A stretch of 64,000 bases of DNA from Lachancea dasiensis (taxonomy: Eukaryota > Ascomycota > Saccharomycetes > Saccharomycetales > Saccharomycetaceae): NCBI GenBank assembly GCA_900074725.1, contig LT598459.1, forward strand, positions 196,467 to 260,466, read 5' to 3'. Below are positions 47,550 to 56,500 of the stretch, piece by piece. Under the pieces are notes generated by a model, which was given only the letters and a program-made list of their open reading frames with translations, did no database searches and was not told the DNA's origin. The translations under genes and the position numbers were made by a program. The number at the start of each line of letters is the position of its first letter. Position 1 is the stretch's first letter.

Positions 47550-48872
47550 TCAATCTGTAGCAATCAACTCCATAACGATGTTTCCGGACGGAAAAATCGC
47601 GTCAACATCACGAATCAGCACTTGAGGATCAAGATCGCAACGCGGGACCGGGGTAATCAGCTTGAAAGGATACCTGTACTCATAATCCGGCTGCCTTCCA
47701 AAGGCAGGTGAGTCATTTCGACTTTCGTTCATGAGACCCATCCGAGTCAATTCAACGAAAGCATAGATCTCCTCAATTGGTAGATTTGGGTCAAAATGGC
47801 GCACAATGCGCCCCTGATCAATGATTCGAATGGCAACTCTGCAAGCATTATCTGCCCTTACTGGCTCATCTACAAGCACAGATTTACGCCACAGAAGCCA
47901 CTGTTGCTTGAGCGCTTCCTCACGTTGCTGATTTTCTTCGCTAGCCAGCTCAGCTGCTCTGATTCGGTCGCGTTCTTGGTCCTGCCGTAACGACTCATGA
48001 AACCTGGCATCTTGTTGTTGGCGCATAAGACGATTAAGCTCTGAATTCTGTTGTTGTTGCCGTAGCGAGATGAGGCGAGGGTAATATTTAGCCATACTGT
48101 TTTCGAGGGAGGCCAGTGAGAACTCCAATTGTTCTCCCTCGATTGAATCAATTAGTTGGATCTTACTGCCAGCCTTAGGGGCAAGAAGACCCAAAAACGG
48201 TAGCTTTCTGACTTTAAGACTATTAGCAACTTGTAACGCCTCTAAATTTGTGATATCCCCCATCCAGATCAATGCTTGGTATTGTCGAGCTAGATTCACA
48301 AACTTTTCCGAGCATAGCGGGCCCAGAAATTGGCCGCAGTTATCAAGCAAAGGATCGTGCAAATACACGATGCCAAACTTCCCTTGGTCCCAAGCAGATT
48401 GCAGTAACTTGGCATACCCGGGCCGCAGAGATGATAACAACGTCCCATCTTCTGATTTATAAATGGACGCAAAACTAAAAGAATGATCTAAATTCGCCTC
48501 TTCTGGGGCCATCTTCGTAACAGAAGAACTATGTTCACAAGCCAAATTGTCCATCAGGGCCGAAAATGCATCTTCGTGGTTGACAGCTCTGTTCTTCCGA
48601 TCATAAAAAGACCACAGTTTGTTCAAAGGTCGCAGTATATTCATTAAAGATATAACAACAACCATGAGGTAGTAAATGGCGAGCAGCGGAGCTCCTAAGC
48701 ACAATCTGGCCACCTTCTTCCACGATGTTCTGTCTGTATTTTCAGGCGTTTCCCCTGACGCTGGTCGCTCGTTTTCTGAAAAAGTCCCAGGTATGGGCCT
48801 GAATCCCTGGTTTTCTCCTGGTCTCATTAGTCGCTGAAGATATTCCATAGCGGCGGTTGGCCTGTGATCCAT
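47550..48872 (-). CDS. UBX3: Ubx3, UBX-domain membrane protein
   Basis: A 440-residue FAF2/UBXD8-like protein (S. cerevisiae Ubx3, YDL091C, 455 aa), a Cdc48 adaptor linked to ubiquitin ligase complexes and endocytosis. In order: short polar N-terminus, hairpin membrane segment (about residues 53-78, LCLGAPLLAIYYLMVVVISL), thioredoxin-like UAS domain (SFSFASIYKSEDGTLLS, FGIVYLHDPLLDNC), a Glu/Arg/Gln coiled coil (about 285-335), and a C-terminal UBX domain (CRVAIRIIDQGRIVRHFDPN onward) with the FGRQ/P-type Cdc48-contact loop near the end. Tail-to-tail with SRP14 (35 bases between stops). Confidence 0.94.
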   Translation of the reverse strand: MDHRPTAAMEYLQRLMRPGENQGFRPIPGTFSENERPASGETPENTDRTSWKKVARLCLGAPLLAIYYLMVVVISLMNILRPLNKLWSFYDRKNRAVNHEDAFSALMDNLACEHSSSVTKMAPEEANLDHSFSFASIYKSEDGTLLSSLRPGYAKLLQSAWDQGKFGIVYLHDPLLDNCGQFLGPLCSEKFVNLARQYQALIWMGDITNLEALQVANSLKVRKLPFLGLLAPKAGSKIQLIDSIEGEQLEFSLASLENSMAKYYPRLISLRQQQQNSELNRLMRQQQDARFHESLRQDQERDRIRAAELASEENQQREEALKQQWLLWRKSVLVDEPVRADNACRVAIRIIDQGRIVRHFDPNLPIEEIYAFVELTRMGLMNESRNDSPAFGRQPDYEYRYPFKLITPVPRCDLDPQVLIRDVDAIFPSGNIVMELIATD

Positions 48873-48938
48873 CTACATTCGCGCAGAGGAATGTGTCAAC
48901 CCACTGGTCAATATATTTATACATTTCAGGCTTCGTAT

Positions 48939-50189
48939 CTAAGTAGACATGAACTTTAGAAACTGGTCCAAATCATGGATAGGAATACCATAGACAGGAT
49001 TGACTGCGTTCAATTGGGAATGATTGGTACCTGGCTTCACGCTAATGGCCGTTGATGAGTCTGTGGTATTGTAAGAATGCTCGGTAAGCGAAAAACCCAT
49101 CAAGACATACGCCGTATGATAATAATCAGGCGACTTACCAGGCTTATCCCTTAACCCCGGTCTCTCCGTAGACTGGCAACACTTCAGTATGTAGTCTTGC
49201 AGAGCAGTTTTGTCAACACTCGGATCGTACCCGTGAATCTCTAAAATTGTGTTGACGGCGCCGACCCAATAACTGTAACAACCATCAACCAACTTGTTAC
49301 TTCTTCCAGAAAATCCCTTTTCCCCATTCGTTTGGCGACCACTGCACCACTCTAGAAGACTATCAACTTTGCACTTATGGAGGCCTTTCAAAATCATTAG
49401 GCCAGCAACGGCGCAAAATGTGTAACCACCGTGGGCCTCATCTTCATGAGGACATGCGCCAAATCCGCCTTCGTAAGTTTGGCAGTCCAGCAAAAACTGC
49501 TCCACTCCCTCGCTTAGTTCTGGCGTAAGAATATTTAACATCGAGGCAACACTTAATGCGCAATACGTGGACCTGGAGTCGCACTCTCCCACGACTGTAC
49601 CAGTTTTGAAACCATTGTTGCTCGACTTAAGCGAAAGCAACCATTCGTATATCTCCTTTTTATTGATTCGACCCCAGCAATCATCGATATTACCACAAAG
49701 AGCTAAGGCATTAACCGCAGCATAGGTACATACTAGGTGAGGATCTTGTCCGGGGCCGCCACAGAAGGGTCCATTTTCTAATGAGCACTTGAGTAGTTTC
49801 TCGGCCATTCTGCGCTGAACCACTTGACTTAGCCATTCTTCGTCCATAAGCCGTAGCGAGCATGCAATCCAGTACATGATCCATGGTTGAGAAGCATCCA
49901 GTGCCTTCATTTGAGGTGGCAGTGCATGGTTGAATGAGAAGTCCAAATAGGATTTGTGGAACTGCTTCTTAAGGGTCACATCATTAAGTTCTAGAGCATT
50001 CAAAAGTTCTGAGCATTCGAGTAGCACTTGTTCCCTGTCTTCGGTTGTCTCTGTGCTAAGAAAGGCCATGCAAACTGGAGGTGGTTGCTGATCTGCTGGG
50101 TCGTCAGATATTATCTCGATAGTAGGTCTCTTGCGACCCAGGAGTTCAGAGTTTATAAATTTCAACGTCCTTAAATCTTGATCACTCAT
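48939..50189 (-). CDS. RAM1: protein farnesyltransferase beta subunit
   Basis: A 416-residue beta subunit (S. cerevisiae Ram1, YDL090C, 431 aa) that with Ram2 farnesylates CaaX proteins such as Ras and a-factor. Its barrel-forming repeats are visible: GGFGACPHEDEAHGGYTFCA, GRSNKLVDGCYSYWVGA (with the zinc-ligand Asp and Cys) and a later YYHTAYVLMG (zinc-ligand His). LDASQPWIMYWIACSL is nearly the yeast sequence. The frame is open to a GTG at 50273; the ATG at 50189 gives MSDQDLRTLKFINSELLGRK, which aligns with the yeast KFINTALLGRKRP region. Confidence 0.96.
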   Translation of the reverse strand: MSDQDLRTLKFINSELLGRKRPTIEIISDDPADQQPPPVCMAFLSTETTEDREQVLLECSELLNALELNDVTLKKQFHKSYLDFSFNHALPPQMKALDASQPWIMYWIACSLRLMDEEWLSQVVQRRMAEKLLKCSLENGPFCGGPGQDPHLVCTYAAVNALALCGNIDDCWGRINKKEIYEWLLSLKSSNNGFKTGTVVGECDSRSTYCALSVASMLNILTPELSEGVEQFLLDCQTYEGGFGACPHEDEAHGGYTFCAVAGLMILKGLHKCKVDSLLEWCSGRQTNGEKGFSGRSNKLVDGCYSYWVGAVNTILEIHGYDPSVDKTALQDYILKCCQSTERPGLRDKPGKSPDYYHTAYVLMGFSLTEHSYNTTDSSTAISVKPGTNHSQLNAVNPVYGIPIHDLDQFLKFMST

Positions 50190-50604
50190 GATGGAGGGAC
50201 TTGACTGATCTGCAAGGTGTACTTTTTGAGGTTTTTGTCTGGTTTCCTTTGCAAGAGTTGATGATGGGATCACACGTCAATTTTCATGCGTAAGGTCGGA
50301 CGGCCTGACACAAATTTGACTGACGGTAAATTGTCTTCTGTCAAGCATTGACATTGTCTCGTCGAGACGACTTTGGTTACGTTTTGTAGTGGTTTGTTTT
50401 ACCACGCAGGACGTATCTTACTGTCCAGAAACCATTCATGAGATGAAAAAGTGTTATTGGATGTGCTAAATAGATTATGTACATTTCGTTACAAGCTGCT
50501 CGATCCTAGTGTGGATAGAAAAGCCAATTGCAATGTGTTGCAGTTTTTTTTCTTCAGTTTCTCATTAAACGTCACGAACTAAGGCATGCGTACGCTGTTT
50601 TTAT
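50190..50604. other. intergenic, RAM1 promoter and SBP1-like 3' end
   Basis: About 415 bases without a supported frame. Both flanking genes run leftward. A T-run lies near 50545-50552. Confidence 0.5.
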
Positions 50605-51558
50605 TCAAGCAGCCGTTGACAATTCGTCTTGGTTGGAGTCGGCCGCAGTTGGTTGAACTTGCTCAGCCGACACCTCTTCACGAGGGGGCTTTAAAGCAGC
50701 GACATCGACGGCGAGCTCACGGTCGTTAAAGGACTTACCTTGGAATTCGACAACCTTTTGTGCAATGTCAGAGCAGTTTTGGAAGGTAACAAAGGCAATG
50801 CCTCTATTCATCCTCTTGGAGTAGAAGAACTGTTTAGTTTTGACGTTACGCATTCTTCTGAGGGGCAAAACCACGAGCTCAGGTTTGGTGCCAAAAAATT
50901 CCGCCACTTGTTCTTTGGTAGCCATATAGGGAACATTATTGACATAAAGAGTGTCCGCAGATCTTTCCATAGACTCGAGAGGCGCTCTTGGTCTATCTTG
51001 TCTCTTGGGAGGGGCCGGAATAGCCGATCTCACCGGGTTTTTTGAAGTTCCTTTTTCTGGACGACCAGCAGGAGCAGCACTGTCATCTTCACCGTCACCG
51101 GCAGAGGAAGCAGCCTCAGTGGCAGTCGAATCAGCTGCAACCGTGCCCGAATCTACGGCCGTCTTTGTTGAACTGTCTTTGCTCTTGTTGAGCTTTTTGG
51201 GCCTGTTGGCCCTGGCTTTGCGTTTCAGGTCGCGCTCTTCCTCGGTTTGAGCGCGTCTGATGTAGATTCCTCTCTCCTTGACAACGGTTTTGTCGTACTT
51301 AGCCTTCAAAGCGTCGAAATCGATCTTGCCAGGGAACTTGACAAATGCGTACCGTTGCTTGAAGGTTCTCCCGCTCTTCACCGAAGGGATTTCAACCTCC
51401 ACCTCTTCCTCAAACACCTGTGATAGGTCGGATTCATCGCAATCACGAGCCACATTACCTACAAAAATGGTCGTTTCCGGGTCCACAATGGTTCTGGGGG
51501 CCGCTGCAGGTGCTGGGTCCGCCGCAGGGATGCTGGTGGCACTTTCGTTTACAGACAT
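50605..51558 (-). CDS. SBP1: two-RRM RNA-binding protein, Sbp1/Rnp1 type
   Basis: A 317-residue protein with two RRMs: RRM1 at about residues 29-105 (TIFVGNVA as RNP2, QRYAFVKF as RNP1) and RRM2 at about 206-290 (TLYVNNVPYMATKEQVAEFFG, RGIAFVTF). Both resemble S. cerevisiae Sbp1 (YHL034C, 294 aa), a repressor of translation found in P-bodies. Sbp1 has an RGG region between the RRMs that binds eIF4G; here that linker is instead Lys-rich, then Ala/Ser/Thr-rich and Pro-rich, with no RGG. Rnp1, the yeast paralog, may be an equally good counterpart. The RPL8 neighbour of SBP1/RNP1 in yeast is absent, so this may be a separate family member. Confidence 0.8.
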   Translation of the reverse strand: MSVNESATSIPAADPAPAAAPRTIVDPETTIFVGNVARDCDESDLSQVFEEEVEVEIPSVKSGRTFKQRYAFVKFPGKIDFDALKAKYDKTVVKERGIYIRRAQTEEERDLKRKARANRPKKLNKSKDSSTKTAVDSGTVAADSTATEAASSAGDGEDDSAAPAGRPEKGTSKNPVRSAIPAPPKRQDRPRAPLESMERSADTLYVNNVPYMATKEQVAEFFGTKPELVVLPLRRMRNVKTKQFFYSKRMNRGIAFVTFQNCSDIAQKVVEFQGKSFNDRELAVDVAALKPPREEVSAEQVQPTAADSNQDELSTAA

Positions 51559-52006
51559 AGCAGAAAACGCGCCAAAGAAGTTGTTCTCGGGGACTATACC
51601 TATCTTCTCTTGAGTAAATAAGGCCCTCTTGTGTTTGCCTCTCGAAGTTCTTGTAGCGTGGAGTTTCGTCTCAAAAATCCACGTCAGTCAAAACTTGATA
51701 TTTCACAAATAAACAGTGCTATCAATTGAATGCAAGGTGCTCTTAGGGCTGAATCCTTTACCTTTCTTTACCAACGGTTCACAGTTTAAAGGCCGTAACT
51801 TTAGCGATTTTTCCAGGGACCCCTTTATATACACGGGAACCGTGAAAAATGAAATCGAAAGAAAATCCGGAACCACGAATATTGAAGTCTGTCATAAAAC
51901 CGAGAATACACAGTAACTGTCAGGCCAACGCTCGTGGATGTTCTCGTTAGGATAGCTCAGGCTTGTTGTCAATATAATGTAAGTATGACGATGACCCTAC
52001 ATGTCA

Positions 52007-52255
52007 CTATTCTACAACCGCAACAGCGTCGACGTTGGAGATATCGTAATGTACGAAGGGATGTTTATCCGTCGCTGTAGTATTGGCCAAGTGGAGACGC
52101 TCCCTTACTCGTGAGGCTTCGAATGTCAGGCTTATCTCCAGACACTCAAGATGGCCATTCGTTTTGTACAATCGGCATGGAATTTTGTTTTTTGGCGAGT
52201 CAGCGTCGGCAGTAGTTGAATTGCTCAACTGTTCGTTCAATTTGTTGATACCCAT
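52007..52255 (-). CDS. hypothetical 82-residue protein
   Basis: A complete ATG-to-TAG frame with a protein-like pattern: polar N-terminus (MGINKLNEQLSNSTTADADS), then KIPCRLYKTNGHLECLEISL, a helix-like FEASRVRERLHLAN, and an end rich in Val and Asp (YDISNVDAVAVVE). No signal peptide, membrane span or known domain is recognised. A perfect palindrome lies 90 bases upstream, where an activator could bind. It could be a lineage-specific small gene. Confidence 0.35.
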   Translation of the reverse strand: MGINKLNEQLSNSTTADADSPKNKIPCRLYKTNGHLECLEISLTFEASRVRERLHLANTTATDKHPFVHYDISNVDAVAVVE

Positions 52256-52344
52256 CGAATATGATATTCTGAGTATTACATACTAAACGAGGAGCTTATG
52301 AAACGACATCGGGTTTTCTCTCAGTGATTACATAGACCAAAACG

Positions 52345-52365
52345 TTGATCCACCTGGTGGATCAA
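52345..52365. promoter_or_regulatory. 21-bp palindrome, possible dimer-binding site
   Basis: TTGATCCACC, a single central T, then GGTGGATCAA, the exact reverse complement. It lies 90 bases upstream of the hypothetical minus-strand gene ending at 52255 and 1.2 kb before LYS2. Confidence 0.45.
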
Positions 52366-53364
52366 ATAGCCTGTATTCATAGAAAAATTCAGGCTAACTA
52401 GGAAATGCTACCACAGCACACAACTTCCAGGATGATTGACGATGCATCGTTGGAGCATCATCCGAATCTGTAAGCCTCTCTTTCTAGATCTTTCATGCCC
52501 ATTTATCATATATTTCACTGACGCTTGTGTTATCACTTTGTACAGCCCTGTGCCAACCTCTGTCTACTCTTGTACAACCACCGCTCTTCAATCAACACTA
52601 GATCATCATCATTTGGTAGCTGGAACATAGTTTTAAAATTCCGAGTTGAGATTCGGGCTGGGTTGGCTGAAAAGTGGCTTGCGAGAAAGAAACATGAAAT
52701 GACAGAATCTTGGGATTAGATATTATCGTTATTAATGATAGGTCAAGCTTTTTAAGTGGACGCACTATGAAGTGCCCACTACAAGTCACTCAGCGGTCCT
52801 TGAAGATGGAGCCATTCGAGGTTCATGGTCAGTATATGTATCTAAGTAGCGATTTTGATAGCTTTGAGTGTCTTAGCAAACACTTTCGAATGCACCAGAT
52901 ATAGTCAAGTGGCGTCTTCGCTGGCAGCAACGGCGGCTAATGCGCGTTAACATATGTGTCACCACGAACCCTATTCTTAAGTTTATGAAAGGTAACCAAT
53001 TGAGACAGATGGGTTCACGGAAAAGAAGCGGCACCCCCTCCAGGTGTAATGTCTTGCGAGTCGGAAGAAAACGAGCAGCGAGCAGGAGGATAGTTTGAGT
53101 ATTGTTGAATTTACTAGTGGCGGTCGAGCTCAAACATGCAGCATTAAGAACACAGATAACGTCCACTTTACATGTAGCCGAATGGTATCACACAGGTGTA
53201 TTTTGGAAAGCTGTGGCTTAGCCCAATAACTCTCATTTTTATACCACAGTCTATTCCAAACTCCTGCTTCCGTTTGCTATATTGTCGGCTATAGTCTAAA
53301 AACAAGGCTCCCAATATTTCATTGTGGCAACTAGTTTAGCGGTATCGTTTCGTCGCCTTCTAAT

Positions 53365-53371
53365 TGAGTCA
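53365..53371 (+). promoter_or_regulatory. Gcn4 site upstream of LYS2
   Basis: TGAGTCA is the full Gcn4-binding palindrome. It lies 168 bases before the LYS2 ATG, the usual distance for general amino-acid control. No TCCRNYGGA Lys14 site was seen nearby by eye. Confidence 0.7.
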
Positions 53372-53538
53372 CCGTTACTCTCAGTTGGGTTTAATTTCCT
53401 GTGGAATTTTCTAATAAAGTTGAAAAACCAAGAAATCATGAAAAAGCGACTAGTGCCAACGATTCTTCTGCTACTCCAAACCTGCTAATTCTCTCTCCCC
53501 ACCCACTCACTTTCTGGTCTTTCTGCCACCCAAGCAAC

Positions 53539-56500
53539 ATGACCAGTGCAGACCAATGGACTCAAAAGTTGGATAACCCAACGCTGAGTGTTCTTCCCCA
53601 CGATTTTTTGCGTCCTCACAGTGAACCTCTAGTTCAGCAACAAGAAAAATGTGTTCAGGTACCGCAGCTGGAACTCCCACATGGCAAGGACGCTTACACG
53701 GCGCTCTTAGCCGTTTGGGCGTCTCTCATGTTTAGACTAACCGGTGATGATGACATTGTGCTGCTGGTACGTGACAACAAAGTATTGAGATTCACTTTTC
53801 AGCCAACCTGGACTTTCGTCGAGCTATATGCCACTATTACCCAGGAGCTAGCTACTCTGGAAACTCTACCAGCCGTCAATATTGACGAGCTTTCTCAATA
53901 TATGCAAAGAGTCCAAGACAAGGAACTTCCAGTGCAATTGTTCCGTTTAGGGTGCATACAAGACCAACCCAATTTCTCCCTGCAAAATCAATTTGATACC
54001 CAACTACTCGACCTGACTGTAAATTTACAAGGCAAGTCGACTTTGACCGTTGTGTATAATGGTCTACTTTACTCCGATCAAAGAATTGAGATATTATTGT
54101 CACAATTAACAGTGTTTCTTTCTGCGGTGCTGCAAGATGACTCAAAGATTGTAACCAAGGTCTCTCTGATCACTAATGCGGATACATCGATTCTACCAAA
54201 CCCAACCGCCGATTTGGGCTGGTGTGATTTTGCAGGCTGTATCCAAGATATTTTCCAGGACAATGCCGCAAAATTTCCTCAGCGCACCTGCGTAGTTGAA
54301 ACGCCTAGTTCCCAGTCTGGCATGGAGCCCAGAATATTTACCTATCAAGATATTAATCAAGCCTCAAACGTGGTGGCCCATTACCTGATCGATACAGGTA
54401 TCAAGAGAGGCGATGTTGTAATGATTTATTCCTCAAGAGGTGTAGATTTGATGGTGTGTGTCCTTGGGGTCTTAAAGGCCGGTGCTACCTTTTCTGTTAT
54501 TGATCCCGCATATCCGCCAGCAAGACAAACCATTTACCTTGGCGTCGCAAAGCCCAAGGGGCTGATCGTCATTAGGGCGGCGGGCCAGTTGGACCAATTG
54601 GTTGAGGACTACATCTCAAAAGAACTCGATATCATATCCAGAATACCATCTATCGCTATTCAAGCAAAGGGTACAGTGGAAGGTGGACGATTATCAGGAG
54701 CTGAGGCCGACTGTTTAACGAGATTTGAAAGCTTCAAGAATACCCCATCCGGCGTCGTGGTTGGCCCCGATAGCAACCCGACCCTATCTTTCACCTCAGG
54801 ATCTGAAGGTATTCCAAAAGGTGTCCTAGGCAGACACTTCTCTCTTGCTTACTACTTCAAGTGGATGTCAAAACAGTTCAATCTCTCAGAAAAAGACAAA
54901 TTTACTATGCTTTCTGGTATCGCCCACGACCCTATCCAAAGAGACATGTTTACTCCCTTGTTCTTGGGTGCTCAGCTTCTAGTGCCTACTGAAGATGACA
55001 TTGGTACCCCTGGACAATTAGCGGAATGGATGAACAAGTATGGTGCAACCATTACTCACTTGACCCCCGCTATGGGTCAGCTTCTCACAGCGCAAGCGAC
55101 TTCTCCAATTCCTTCATTGCACCATGCTTTTTTTGTCGGTGATATTCTAACCAAAAGAGACTGTTTGAGACTTCAGACCTTGGCTGAAAACGTGCGGATT
55201 GTTAATATGTATGGTACAACCGAGACTCAAAGAGCAGTGTCGTTCTATGAGGTCAAATCAAGGTCCGAGGATCCATTCTTTTTGAAAAGTTTGAAAGATG
55301 TCATGCCTGCAGGGAAGGGTATGCTTAACGTGCAATTGCTAGTTGTTAACAGAAATGACAGATCTCAGATTTGTGGGGTTGGCGAAGTTGGAGAGATCTA
55401 TGTGCGGGCTGGTGGGTTGGCCGAAGGCTACCGTGGCCTTCCTGATTTGAATAAAGAAAAGTTTGTCCAAAACTGGTTTGTGGACCCAAGTCATTGGGAT
55501 TCAATAGATAAGAACACCAATAAACCCTGGAAGCAATTTTGGTACGGACCCCGCGACCGTCTGTATCGAACGGGTGACTTGGGCCGTTACACCCCGGAAG
55601 GAAACTGCGAGTGTTGTGGACGCGCTGATGATCAAGTTAAAATTCGTGGATTCAGAATTGAATTAGGGGAAATAGATACACATATTTCTCAATATCCACT
55701 CGTCCGCGAGAACATCACGCTAGTCCGGAAAAACAGTGAAAACGAACCGACACTAATAACTTTTATGGTTCCCAGGTTCGACAAACCTGACGAACTTTCA
55801 AAATTTGAATCTGAAATCTCTGAGGATGTTGCTAAGGATGCAGTGGTAAAGGGCCTTGTCAAATATAGATCACTTTCCAGAAATATAAAAGAGGCCTTGA
55901 AAAAGCGTCTGGCAAGTTATGCAATTCCCTCGGTTATCATCGTCCTCGAAAAGCTACCATTAAATCCTAACGGGAAGGTCGACAAACCAAAGTTGCAGTT
56001 TCCAAGCCAAAAGCAATTAGCCCTTGCCGCAGATAACTCTTTTGTTGATGTAGATGACTCTGACTTTTCTAACACCGAAAAGGAGGTTCGTGATTTGTGG
56101 TTGGACGTGTTACCCACAAGACCATCCTCCATTTCTCCAGAAGACACGTTCTTTGATCTTGGTGGACATTCGATTCTCGCTACAAAGATGATTTTCAGTT
56201 TGAGAAAGAAGCTCAATGTTGAATTGCCACTCGGGACCATTTTCAAGTACCCTACCATTAAGTTATTTGCTGCTGAAGTGGAAAAGGTCAGAACATCGGA
56301 GCGTAGCGTGGAGACAATTACCAGTACTGCCGATTACTATGGAGACGCCAAGCAACTTGTTGAAACAATGATCCCCGAGATTTACCCATCGCGTCCTAAC
56401 TTGAGGTCAACAAATTCGGATACAATAAATGTTTTTGTCACAGGTGTGACGGGCTTTTTAGGTTCTTATATCTTGGCCGACTTACTGAACAGACCAACTT

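Larger units (their letters stand above)
51559..53538. other. 2-kb region SBP1-like to LYS2
   Basis: Contains the SBP1-like promoter, a candidate 82-codon gene (52007-52255), a 21-bp palindrome (52345-52365) and a Gcn4-type site before LYS2 (53365-53371). Other short frames at 52436-52719 and 52873-53166 lack support. Confidence 0.45.
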
